Of a stretch of DNA of 7,859 nucleotides, positions 1 through 5,722 are shown one piece after another. Numbering within the stretch: the first letter of the stretch is position 1; each line of letters opens with the position of its first letter. Below the pieces are notes generated by a model. It had not been told where the DNA came from, ran no database searches, and was given only the letters and a program-made list of their open reading frames with translations. Origin of the DNA: an uncultured Rhodoluna sp. (GTDB lineage Bacteria; Actinomycetota; Actinomycetes; Actinomycetales; Microbacteriaceae). The position numbers and the translations under genes are program-made. The stretch covers positions 1-7,859 of the forward strand of contig CALDKR010000209.1 in NCBI GenBank assembly GCA_937898095.1, written 5' to 3'.

Positions 1-1140
1 GCGAGCGCGAAGTCTGCGCACTCCGGCAAGGTAAACGAAAATGCCACCTAGTGAGACAAAAGCCCAGATCAGGTCCGGCTTCCATTCGGTATAGAAGGTA
101 ACAGCATTGAACTCCGGAGGAAGCTTGGATCCAGTCAAGATTTCAGCAGGGCTATCTCCTACCAAGTCAACTGCATTTAGCGGCGGTGCCGTTCGACTCA
201 ATGCGGTAGCTAATCCCATGGCGGTAGCCATCAAAATTAATTCCGCACTGATTAGCTTCCAGAATGCAGCCCCCGCCAACATCAAGCGCTTGCGATAAAT
301 AGCGCCAAATACTCCAAGCACCACAAACACGGCTGTCTTCAGGCCAATCAATAATCCGTAGCTGGTGAGCCAGTTTGCGGGTGAACCGATACGCAACGTA
401 GCCGAGATCAAACCGGAGATGCCGAGCAGTAGATAGGCAAACAAAGCCAATGACGAGTAGCGCTGAAAGTGAACTGTGTCCACTTCGAAGCGGCTTCTAA
501 CCAAAGCCAAAGCAATCAGCCCACCCACCCAGATCACAATCGCAACCAGATGCAATCCCAAGGCGTTAACGGCCATGCCGTGATTGGCGGTTCCAGAGGC
601 GTGGCCGGTAAGTGCAATCGGTACCAGCGACAAGAAACCAAGCGCTGCAACAAATATCGCCGCCGACAATCTTTGATAAGCCAGTGCCAGCACTGCCACA
701 ATTGCACCAGCTAAAACATTTAGTGCCAGATACTGACCAAGCTCAACAGTGGTTGCAAACAACCACAATCCGTCGCCTTGTTTCTGCTCGAAAGTAAATG
801 CTGATCCAGTGACGTTCAAGTAGACAAAGTTGAACTGAACCATTCCCGCAACTGTCCAAACAATGGCGGAGATCGACGCGATATTCATCGAAGTCTTTAG
901 TTGCTTACTTCCCTCAGCGAAAACAAAGGCAGCCACCACTAGTGAGCCGATACTGGTAGCCATCGCAATGTCAGTAATCGATCGAGAGATAGGTAATCCC
1001 CACCGCACGACTGCACCTGGATCAACCAACTTGAATGGATTAGCGGCACCCGTGATTAGTAAACCGAGAATTGTTGCAGCGACGAGTGCCAAAGTTAAAA
1101 AGAAAAAGAGCGCCTTCGAAGTCTTAGTTATTGCGCTCAT
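1..1140 (-). CDS. CopD-CtaG type copper/cytochrome oxidase assembly membrane protein (partial, C-terminus outside window)
   Basis: The minus frame is open from an ATG at 1140 to the window edge, giving the first 380 residues; the gene was translated by hand from the sequence. It is a multi-pass membrane protein with hydrophobic stretches at about 11-31, 59-75, 89-108, 133-155, 160-178, 194-214, 230-248, 263-282 and 296-313. The segment LTGHASGTANH at 178-187, followed by H197 and WVGGL at 204-208, is the hallmark of the CopD (copper resistance D) family, with His residues likely to contact copper. The last 30 residues (YTEWKPDLIWAFV at 350-362) look like the start of a caa3-type CtaG domain. 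In actinobacteria these two domains are often fused in a protein of roughly 600-700 residues. The expected role is copper handling for cytochrome oxidase at the membrane. There is no Shine-Dalgarno in front of the ATG, and a -10-like box six bases upstream suggests a leaderless mRNA. The CtaG half is inferred, because most of it lies outside the window. Confidence 0.85.
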   Translation of the reverse strand, partial: MSAITKTSKALFFFLTLALVAATILGLLITGAANPFKLVDPGAVVRWGLPISRSITDIAMATSIGSLVVAAFVFAEGSKQLKTSMNIASISAIVWTVAGMVQFNFVYLNVTGSAFTFEQKQGDGLWLFATTVELGQYLALNVLAGAIVAVLALAYQRLSAAIFVAALGFLSLVPIALTGHASGTANHGMAVNALGLHLVAIVIWVGGLIALALVRSRFEVDTVHFQRYSSLALFAYLLLGISGLISATLRIGSPANWLTSYGLLIGLKTAVFVVLGVFGAIYRKRLMLAGAAFWKLISAELILMATAMGLATALSRTAPPLNAVDLVGDSPAEILTGSKLPPEFNAVTFYTEWKPDLIWAFVSLGGIFVYLAGVRRLRAR

Positions 1141-1146
1141 TGTTTA

Positions 1147-1152
1147 AGCCTA
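1147..1152 (-). promoter_or_regulatory. Candidate -10 box for the CopD-CtaG gene (leaderless)
   Basis: On the minus strand TAGGCT matches the actinobacterial TANNNT -10 pattern. Exactly six bases separate it from the ATG, which would place the transcription start on the A of the start codon. No Shine-Dalgarno is visible, in agreement with a leaderless message. The -35 region falls in the T-tract of the hup terminator and is poor. Confidence 0.45.
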
Positions 1153-1170
1153 CGCATCAAATGGGAATGC

Positions 1171-1201
1171 AAAAAGGCGCCGACCGAAGTCGACGCCTTT
1201 T
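1171..1201 (-). terminator. Rho-independent terminator of hup
   Basis: On the minus strand, arms AAAAGGCG(T)CGAC and GTCG(G)CGCCTTTT pair with one internal mismatch around a TTCG loop. The loop is closed by C-G, giving the very stable C(UUCG)G tetraloop. A run of five T follows the GC-rich stem. It begins 15 bases past the hup stop codon. The other strand also ends in TTTT, so it could work both ways, but nothing on the plus strand needs it. Confidence 0.85.
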
Positions 1202-1216
1202 CAGTAAAACTTATGA

Positions 1217-1498
1217 CTACTTAACTGCAGCCTTTAGCTTTGAACCAGCTGAAACCTTTACGGTGTTCGCTGCAGCGATCTGGATGGTCTCACCAGTCTG
1301 TGGGTTGCGTCCCTGACGAGCCTTGCGGTGACCCTTCTCAACTGACAACCAACCAGGGATGGTTACTTTTCCACCCTTAGCAATGGTCTTTGAGATGGTG
1401 TCGAAGAATGCGTCAACTACGCGGTTGACTGCAGCCTGTGACTCACCGGTCTGCTCTGCGATAGCTGCTACAAGCTCGCCCTTGTTTAGTGCTGACAT
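1217..1498 (-). CDS. hup: DNA-binding protein HU
   Basis: This is a 93-residue nucleoid protein that binds and bends DNA as a dimer with little sequence specificity. It begins MSALNKGELV, has the helical dimerisation half at about 3-45, and carries the DNA-gripping arm with GRNPQTGE at 63-70 and the family's VKVSAGSKLKAAVK end. The usual GFGTF turn is replaced by IPGWLSVEKG (47-56), a variant I associate with actinobacterial HU. There is no Lys/Ala-rich C-terminal tail like that of mycobacterial HupB. The ATG at 1498 was chosen because AGGAGG lies seven bases upstream and the HU fold begins there; the frame is open to 1573, but that would add a non-homologous 25-residue extension. The gene stands alone between two terminators, and its upstream region is unusually rich in inverted repeats. 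Confidence 0.95.
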   Translation of the reverse strand: MSALNKGELVAAIAEQTGESQAAVNRVVDAFFDTISKTIAKGGKVTIPGWLSVEKGHRKARQGRNPQTGETIQIAAANTVKVSAGSKLKAAVK

Positions 1499-1523
1499 GT
1501 TGTCCTCCTGGACTTCTAATACG

Positions 1524-1546
1524 TGTTTGACGTTCCGTCTCAAACA
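1524..1546 (-). promoter_or_regulatory. Imperfect inverted repeat upstream of hup
   Basis: The arms TGTTTGACG and CGTC(TC)AAACA pair around TTC if two bases are bulged; alternatively the outer seven bases, TGTTTGA/TCAAACA, pair perfectly. It lies 26 bases before the hup start codon. It could be a hairpin in the leader RNA or a DNA operator; which of the two cannot be told from sequence. Confidence 0.35.
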
Positions 1547-1564
1547 AACTACAACCGTGTAGTT
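1547..1564 (-). promoter_or_regulatory. Perfect 7-4-7 inverted repeat over a possible hup -10 box
   Basis: AACTACA, ACCG, TGTAGTT is a perfect palindrome with a four-base centre, directly abutting the repeat at 1524-1546. Read on the minus strand, its 3' arm overlaps TAGTTT (1546-1551), a TANNNT-type -10 candidate. I see no convincing -35 at the right distance. The position suits an operator for a repressor of hup, or HU autoregulation, but this is inference. Confidence 0.35.
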
Positions 1565-1599
1565 CCGCGCCATTGCTAGGCTCTCGGCGTGTTGCGAAG

Positions 1600-1663
1600 A
1601 AAAACCCTTGATTTTTCGGGGTTTTTAGCCTGATATTCGGCTAGTCCCCTTTATTTATAAGGG
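1600..1663. repeat. Three back-to-back inverted repeats between rpsN and hup
   Basis: Three hairpin-forming units follow one another. The first is AAAAACCC (1600-1607) with GGGTTTTT (1619-1626). The second is TAGCC (1626-1630) with GGCTA (1639-1643). The third is CCCTT (1647-1651) with AAGGG (1659-1663). Read on the minus strand, the first unit ends in a T-rich arm and could be a second, weaker terminator or an attenuator ahead of hup. TATAAA inside the third unit (minus strand) is a possible -10 box. No open reading frame fits here. Confidence 0.4.
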
Positions 1664-1670
1664 TTTAAAC

Positions 1671-1695
1671 GAAAAGACCCGACTTTCGTCGGGTC
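1671..1695 (-). terminator. Rho-independent terminator of rpmB-rpmG-rpsN
   Basis: On the minus strand a perfect eight-base stem GACCCGAC/GTCGGGTC (1688-1695 with 1676-1683) closes a GAAA tetraloop and is followed by TTTTC. It starts 18 bases past the rpsN stop codon. Confidence 0.93.
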
Positions 1696-1713
1696 CCTTC
1701 AGAGAACTGGGTC

Positions 1714-2019
1714 TTACCAAGAAGACTTGGTGATGCCTGGAAGCTCACCGTTGTGCGCCATCTTGCGGAAGCGAACACGTGAAACACCAAACTTTGCGAG
1801 GTAACCACGTGGGCGACCATCGATTGCGTCACGTCCGCGAACGCGAACTGGTGATGCGTTGCGAGGAAGCTTCTGTAGGCCTAGACGTGCCTCTTCGCGC
1901 TGTGCGTCGGTTGAGTTAGGGTCAACCAAAGCCTTCTTCAGTGCGAGGCGCTTCTCTGCGTAACGCTCAACGATTACTTTGCGCTGCTCGTTCTTAGCGA
2001 TCTTGCTCTTCTTAGCCAT
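1714..2019 (-). CDS. rpsN: 30S ribosomal protein S14, zinc-free type
   Basis: S14 is part of the head of the small ribosomal subunit. The product is 101 residues, the length of the long S14 form, starts MAKKSKIAKN and ends in the conserved block VRFRKMAHNGELPGITKSSW. It has no cysteine, so it lacks the CXXC zinc ribbon of the short (about 61-residue) S14 form and needs no zinc. It is the last gene of rpmB-rpmG-rpsN; only two bases separate it from rpmG, and its Shine-Dalgarno GAGGAG lies inside the rpmG 3' end. A strong terminator follows. In many actinobacteria this trio is a zinc-starvation set that replaces zinc-binding paralogues. Whether paralogues exist here cannot be seen. Confidence 0.95.
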   Translation of the reverse strand: MAKKSKIAKNEQRKVIVERYAEKRLALKKALVDPNSTDAQREEARLGLQKLPRNASPVRVRGRDAIDGRPRGYLAKFGVSRVRFRKMAHNGELPGITKSSW

Positions 2020-2021
2020 TC

Positions 2022-2192
2022 TTAGCGCTCCTCGCGGAATTCAACGTGCTGACGTACAACTGGGTCGTACTTCTTCAAAACGATACGGTCTGGGTCGTTG
2101 CGACGGTTCTTCTTGGTTACATAGGTGTAGCCAGTGCCTGCAGTCGAACGAAGCTTGATGATCGGACGGATGTCCTTATCTTTCTTTGCCAT
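2022..2192 (-). CDS. rpmG: 50S ribosomal protein L33, zinc-free type
   Basis: This short 56-residue gene starts MAKKDKDIRPIIKLRSTAGT and contains the typical TYVTKKNRRNDPDRIVLKKYDP segment (residues 23-44, quoted here by its ends TYVTKK and LKKYDP). L33 sits on the large subunit near the tRNA exit site. There is no cysteine, so the two CXXC motifs of zinc-binding L33 are absent. AAGGAG lies 11 bases before the ATG. It is placed 13 bases after rpmB and 2 bases before rpsN, which indicates one transcript. Confidence 0.95.
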   Translation of the reverse strand: MAKKDKDIRPIIKLRSTAGTGYTYVTKKNRRNDPDRIVLKKYDPVVRQHVEFREER

Positions 2193-2205
2193 TTAGCGGC
2201 GCTCC

Positions 2206-2442
2206 TTAGATCTTCTCGCCACGGGCAAGGATGTCAGCAACAACTGCCTCAATGCCACGAGCGTCGATTACCTTGATGCCACGGGCACTTAGGTTTAGGG
2301 TCACGTTGCGCTTTAGAGAAGGAACAAAGTATGTCTTCTTCTGGATGTTTGGGTTAAAGCGACGCTTGGTCTTGTTCTGGGCGTGCGAGACGTTGTGGCC
2401 AAACTGTGGGCCGGTCTCAGTCACCTGGCAATAAGCTGCCAT
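2206..2442 (-). CDS. rpmB: 50S ribosomal protein L28
   Basis: The product is 78 residues: MAAYCQVTETGP at the start, NVSHAQNKTKRRFNPNIQKK at 26-45, and the family's ending ARGIEAVVADILARGEKI. L28 is a large-subunit protein needed for late assembly. A single cysteine (C5) remains, so the paired-cysteine zinc site of some L28 proteins cannot form. The ATG at 2442 is chosen because AAGGAG lies seven bases upstream and the family's N-terminus begins there; the longer frame to 2469 would run through the leader hairpin. It is the first gene of the trio. I found no convincing promoter; TTGAGC and AATACT occur upstream but 19 bases apart. I also see no Zur-like palindrome in 2443-2590. Confidence 0.95.
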   Translation of the reverse strand: MAAYCQVTETGPQFGHNVSHAQNKTKRRFNPNIQKKTYFVPSLKRNVTLNLSARGIKVIDARGIEAVVADILARGEKI

Positions 2443-2448
2443 TTTTGT

Positions 2449-2470
2449 CTCCTTTTGGGCCAAGCCCAAA
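2449..2470 (-). promoter_or_regulatory. rpmB leader hairpin touching the Shine-Dalgarno
   Basis: On the minus strand TTTGGGC-TTG-GCCCAAA (2470-2454) is a perfect seven-base stem with a three-base loop. Its 3' arm runs directly into AAGGAG (2454-2449), sharing two bases with the ribosome binding site of rpmB. A folded hairpin could hinder or position the ribosome; feedback by L28 or another ribosomal protein is one possibility. The function is inferred. Confidence 0.45.
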
Positions 2471-2526
2471 CTGATCTAATAGATGCTGGCCCGTGAAAGG
2501 GCTAAGGCTTGATGAAAAAAGTATTG

Positions 2527-2548
2527 GTTGCTAAAAGAGCAACTGCTC
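2527..2548 (-). repeat. Two mutually exclusive inverted repeats in the rpmB upstream region
   Basis: GTTGCT/AGCAAC (2527-2532 with 2538-2543) and GAGCA/TGCTC (2537-2541 with 2544-2548) are both perfect and share bases, so only one could form at a time. They lie about 85 bases before the rpmB start, over the region where its promoter would be expected. The rest of 2471-2590 shows nothing I can name. Confidence 0.25.
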
Positions 2549-2590
2549 AAGTTTAGGTTAGGCCGGCGTTCTTAAGCAAGTCTTAGCAAG

Positions 2591-2616
2591 AAAATTTCGG
2601 CATCGACACGCCGAAA
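2591..2616 (-). terminator. Terminator at the end of znuACB-zur
   Basis: On the minus strand TTTCGGC (2616-2610) and GCCGAAA (2601-2595) form a seven-base stem around an eight-base loop, followed by TTTT (2594-2591). It begins 15 bases past the zur stop codon. It is weaker than the other two terminators in the window, so some read-through into rpmB is possible. Confidence 0.7.
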
Positions 2617-2631
2617 AATCCCAAAAAACCG

Positions 2632-3069
2632 CTATTTGCAATCTGCACACTCGCCAAAAATGTCGATTGTGTGGCTCGGATTCACAAATCCGTGTTCTTT
2701 TGCGACCTCGTCGGCCCATTTTTCAACGCGGCCTGCATCGATTTCGACTGTCTTGCCACAGCGGCGACAAATCAAATGGTGGTGGTGTTCGGTGCCGCAG
2801 GCACGATAGAGAATCTCGCCATCACTCGAGGTCAGGCTGTCGGCCTCGCTGACCGACGCCAACTCGGCGAGCGCCCGATAAACCGTTGCCAGGCCAATAG
2901 CAGATCCTTGGTTAACCAGGGTCTGATGCAACTGCCCGGCTGAGACAAATCCGTTGGCTTCGCCGAGCGCCTTTCGAACAGCCGTCTTTTGTGGGGTGTT
3001 TCGCTTAGCGGTCGGTGTCACCGAGCCAGCGCCGTTAGGCGCTTCAAAAATTTTTTCAATTTTGGTCAT
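2632..3069 (-). CDS. zur: Zinc uptake regulator Zur (Fur family)
   Basis: This 145-residue Fur-family repressor binds DNA as a dimer when loaded with zinc. The winged-helix region is at about 22-80, with the recognition-helix segment GLATVYRAL at 59-67. The metal region has HHHHLICRRCG (95-105) and ends ECADCK. From memory of M. tuberculosis Zur, every known ligand maps here with a constant offset of +15: structural site C101, C104, C141, C144; regulatory site D77, C91, H96, H98; third site H95, H97, E116, H133. This supports Zur rather than Fur or PerR. The N-terminal 20 residues are an extra, Thr/Lys-containing extension. Its ATG overlaps the znuB stop by four bases, so the two are translationally coupled. 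As the last gene of the operon whose promoter carries a Zur box, it should repress itself as well as the importer. Confidence 0.93.
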   Translation of the reverse strand: MTKIEKIFEAPNGAGSVTPTAKRNTPQKTAVRKALGEANGFVSAGQLHQTLVNQGSAIGLATVYRALAELASVSEADSLTSSDGEILYRACGTEHHHHLICRRCGKTVEIDAGRVEKWADEVAKEHGFVNPSHTIDIFGECADCK

Positions 3070-3887
3070 CTGCGCACCCGCTCAATTAGGCGGCAGACCA
3101 GATAGATCAAAAACGAGATGCTGGTCACATAGGGGCTGATCGGCAATCCGCCACCGAGGGCCAGCAGAATTCCGCCGAGCACCGAGATCAGCGCGAAAGT
3201 CACCGACAGAATCGGCACCACAATCTGTGACGAACTGACTCGCAGCGCCGCGGCGGCTGGGGTGACCAAAAGGCTAAGCACCAAAAGCGCGCCAACCACC
3301 TGAATGCTGGCCGCAACCGAAAGGCCCAGAACCAGCATGAAAACAATCGACAGCGCGCGAGTCGGCACACCTCGGGCCGCAGCCACCTCGGCGTCGAGGC
3401 TGGCAAAACTTAGCGGGCGCCAAACCAAAGCGAGAGTCAGCAAGACGGTGCCGCAAATTGCAATCAGCCATACGAGTTGTGGGTCATCAACCGCGATGAT
3501 CTGCCCGGTTAGCAAGCCGAACTTGTTGGCGGCGCGGCCCTGATAGAGCGACAGCGCCAAAATGCCGACACCCAAGCCGGCCGGCATCAGAACCGCAACG
3601 ATCGAGTTTCGCTCTTTGGCCTTGGCGCCTAGAGCGCCGATTATCAGTGCGGCGGCGAGCGAACCGACCACCGAACCAGCCACCACATTTAGCCCCAGCA
3701 GCAACGCGATTGCGGCACCGGCAAAACTCAACTCACTGATGCCGTGAACCGCAAACGACATGTCGCGGGTCATCACAAACACGCCAACCAAGCCACCGAT
3801 GAGAGCCAGCAGCGCACCGGCGATTAGCGAGTTGGTCACCAGCGGAATCAGCTGGTCATAGTTGCTGAAGTCAAACAGAGTCGGCAT
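3066..3887 (-). CDS. znuB: Zinc ABC transporter permease ZnuB
   Basis: This 273-residue inner-membrane permease of the ABC-3 (ZnuB/TroC) family forms the zinc channel together with ZnuC. It is almost entirely hydrophobic, with some eight predicted membrane segments. MSFAVHGISELSFAGAA (43-59) near the N-terminus, the cytoplasmic SFASLDAEVAAARG (160-173) likely to dock on the ATPase, VVGALLVLSLLVTPAAAA (197-214) and GLPISPYVTS (247-256) are family motifs. The ATG at 3887 is preferred: it overlaps the znuC stop as TGATG and has AGGAG eight bases upstream. A GTG nine bases earlier (3896) would sit on that Shine-Dalgarno. It overlaps zur by four bases downstream. Specificity for zinc rather than manganese rests on the Zur context. 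Confidence 0.95.
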   Translation of the reverse strand: MPTLFDFSNYDQLIPLVTNSLIAGALLALIGGLVGVFVMTRDMSFAVHGISELSFAGAAIALLLGLNVVAGSVVGSLAAALIIGALGAKAKERNSIVAVLMPAGLGVGILALSLYQGRAANKFGLLTGQIIAVDDPQLVWLIAICGTVLLTLALVWRPLSFASLDAEVAAARGVPTRALSIVFMLVLGLSVAASIQVVGALLVLSLLVTPAAAALRVSSSQIVVPILSVTFALISVLGGILLALGGGLPISPYVTSISFLIYLVCRLIERVRR

Positions 3888-4687
3888 CAGACCCACTCCT
3901 CGTGATCGTGGTGATCGTGATCGGCATTGGCGCCCACCACCACAATGCGCCCCTGATTGCGCAGCACATCTACTGGAGCGCCATACAGCTCGCTGAGCAC
4001 TTCGCTGCGCAGCACCTCGTCGGGTGTGCCGATTCTGAATTGACCGTTGGCCAAATAGAGCACGCGGTCAACCATCGGCAAAATCGGGTTCACATCGTGG
4101 GTCACAAACAGCACGGCGGCGTTGTGTTCGCGGCGCTCTTTGTCGAGCAGGTCGGCCACAATTTGCTGCTGATTTGGGTCGAGTGCGCTCAGCGGCTCGT
4201 CGGCCAAGATCAAATCGGGCTGCCCAACAATTGCTTGTGCAACACGGATGCGCTGTAGTTCACCGCCCGAGAGCTCGCCGATCGGGGTGTTGCTCAGGTG
4301 GTTTGCGTCAACGCATGCCAAGGCGGCCGCAACGGTTTGGCTGTGCTTTAGGTTTGGCAGCGGCAATCCAAAACGGTGACCATCAAGCCCGAGGCGCACC
4401 AAGTCTTTGGCAAGCAATGGAACACCGATGTCAAAGCTGCGGTTTTGCGGAATGTATCCCAAGCGGCGTGAGCCGCTTCGAATTTTATGATTTTTCAGCG
4501 TGATGGTTCCGGCGCTGAGTTTTGCCTGGCCGAGAATCGCGCGCAGCAGAGCGGTTTTGCCCGAACCGTTAGAGCCAATAATCGCGATGAATTCGTGCGG
4601 CTGCACATCGATGTTGAGTCCGCTCCAAAGCGTGCGTTCACCATAGTCGAGGGTCGCATCCTTGATTTTTAGCAGACTGTCTGGCAT
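3887..4687 (-). CDS. znuC: Zinc ABC transporter ATP-binding protein ZnuC
   Basis: This 266-residue ATPase powers zinc import through ZnuB. All the ABC elements are present: Walker A GSNGSGKT (38-45), Q-loop Q81 in IPQNR, signature LSGGE (139-143), Walker B LILADEP (159-165), D-loop SALD (167-170) and switch H197 in VTHD. Unusually, the C-terminus ends in an acidic/His tail, DHDHHDHEEWV (256-266), with four His among seven residues, able to bind zinc in the cytoplasm. The DNA for the tail is a short GATCAC-type repeat. The tail may sense or buffer imported zinc, but this is inference. It lies 54 bases after znuA, with no terminator between them, and shares one base with znuB. The Shine-Dalgarno is weak (GAG). 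Confidence 0.95.
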   Translation of the reverse strand: MPDSLLKIKDATLDYGERTLWSGLNIDVQPHEFIAIIGSNGSGKTALLRAILGQAKLSAGTITLKNHKIRSGSRRLGYIPQNRSFDIGVPLLAKDLVRLGLDGHRFGLPLPNLKHSQTVAAALACVDANHLSNTPIGELSGGELQRIRVAQAIVGQPDLILADEPLSALDPNQQQIVADLLDKERREHNAAVLFVTHDVNPILPMVDRVLYLANGQFRIGTPDEVLRSEVLSELYGAPVDVLRNQGRIVVVGANADHDHHDHEEWV

Positions 4688-4741
4688 TTGATCTCGATTC
4701 GGCGGCGAAGTTCGCTTGGGTCGCGTCGGTTGCCTGTGGGT

Positions 4742-5686
4742 TTAGCCCAAAGCCTTATCGAGCGCGATTAGGTTCTCGCCCATCCAGTCGATGTATGCCA
4801 TGCCTTTTGGCATTAGTTCGCTGAGGGTCACAACTGCCACACCGGCAGACTTGGCCTTGTCGGCGATCTGCTTGGTTTGGGTGTTTTCGGTCTGGGCGTT
4901 CAGCACCACAACATTGATTTTGCCCGAGCCAATTAGGTCAAGAGCATTTTTCAGAGCCAGCGGTGGAACATCGGTTTCGTTCTCGATTGCTTTTGAAAAT
5001 TCGGCCGGTGTTGCGTCGACAAAACCAAGGTCGCTGAGCATCCAGTTGGCCACTGGCTCGGTCGCAAAGAATTTTTTGCCCTTAGCTTTCTTTTGAATTT
5101 CGCCGTATCCGGCCGCGATTCCGGTCAGGCCTTCAATGAATTTGTCGGCGTTCGCCAAATAGGTTTCGGTGTTTGCGCTGTCGACTTTGCCCAGTTGGTC
5201 GGCAATCGCATAGGTCGCCTGGCCCACTGCAGAGACGCTGTACCAAAGGTGTTCGTTCTTTTTGGCGTCGATGTTGGTGGCAACATCAGCGATGGCAATT
5301 TTTTCGGCCTCGGTCGCTGACTCGGCCAACTTAGCTGCAAATTCGTCGTATCCTCCGCCGTTGGTGATCACCAAATCAGCCTGCTTGAAGGCAAGCTGGT
5401 CGCGAGCGCTAGCTTCATATGAGTGCGGGTCTTGCGAGGCAGTGTCGATGATGCTGGTGACCTGCACTAAATCGCCGCCGACGCTCGAGGCAACGCTGCC
5501 CCAGATGTTGGTTGAGGCCACGATCTGAATCTTGCTGCTGTCAAAACTGGCGTTGCCCTCAGTGCCACTGGTTGGGCTGGCTGAAGAGCTTTCGGTTGAG
5601 CCCGAAGTCGAGGCTGGCGCACCGGCGCAGGCGGTTAGGGTCAACAGGGTGGCGGCTAGCGCGGCAACAATGGCAAGTTTCTTCAC
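4742..5686 (-). CDS. znuA: Zinc-binding lipoprotein ZnuA (ABC transporter solute-binding protein)
   Basis: This 314-residue cluster A-I binding protein captures zinc outside the cell and passes it to ZnuB. It has a lipoprotein signal with lipobox LTAC (C20) and a Ser/Thr-rich disordered linker at about 21-48. The binding domain follows: H88 in DPHSYE and H146 in NEHLWYS are the first two metal ligands. The third-ligand position holds E210 (FATEPVANW), not the His of typical ZnuA, and the fourth is probably E290 (TLSELMPKG, followed by YIDWM). The His-rich loop of enterobacterial ZnuA is absent. His-His-Glu is also seen in Mn-binding relatives, so manganese binding cannot be excluded; the adjacent Zur box and zur gene favour zinc. 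The start is GTG at 5686 without a Shine-Dalgarno. A -10 box six bases upstream implies a leaderless mRNA. Confidence 0.93.
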   Translation of the reverse strand: MKKLAIVAALAATLLTLTACAGAPASTSGSTESSSASPTSGTEGNASFDSSKIQIVASTNIWGSVASSVGGDLVQVTSIIDTASQDPHSYEASARDQLAFKQADLVITNGGGYDEFAAKLAESATEAEKIAIADVATNIDAKKNEHLWYSVSAVGQATYAIADQLGKVDSANTETYLANADKFIEGLTGIAAGYGEIQKKAKGKKFFATEPVANWMLSDLGFVDATPAEFSKAIENETDVPPLALKNALDLIGSGKINVVVLNAQTENTQTKQIADKAKSAGVAVVTLSELMPKGMAYIDWMGENLIALDKALG

Positions 5687-5692
5687 CCGAAG

Positions 5693-5722
5693 ACTCTATG
5701 ACTTATTGATAATGATTGTCAA
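5693..5722 (-). promoter_or_regulatory. znuA promoter (leaderless)
   Basis: On the minus strand a perfect -35 hexamer TTGACA (5722-5717) is followed after 18 bases by TAGAGT (5698-5693), a good TANNNT -10. Six bases then lead to the GTG start codon at 5686, so transcription should begin on the start codon itself. This explains the missing Shine-Dalgarno. Confidence 0.7.

Noticed and set aside
863..1147. Plus-strand open frames antisense to the CopD-CtaG gene
   Set aside because: The minus strand is continuously open with membrane segments and CopD motifs; the antisense frames have no recognisable features or ribosome binding sites.
1217..1573. Longer HU frame with a 25-residue N-terminal extension
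   Set aside because: The extension is read through the inverted repeats and has no HU homology; the ATG at 1498 has AGGAGG at the right distance.
2206..2469. Longer L28 frame starting at 2469
   Set aside because: The extra residues come from the leader hairpin and Shine-Dalgarno; the L28 N-terminus begins at 2442.
3066..3896. GTG start for znuB at 3896
   Set aside because: It overlaps the AGGAG that serves the ATG at 3887.
3902..4503. Plus-strand open frames opposite znuC
   Set aside because: They are shadows of a clear ABC ATPase; their His- or Arg-rich composition mirrors the codons of the other strand.
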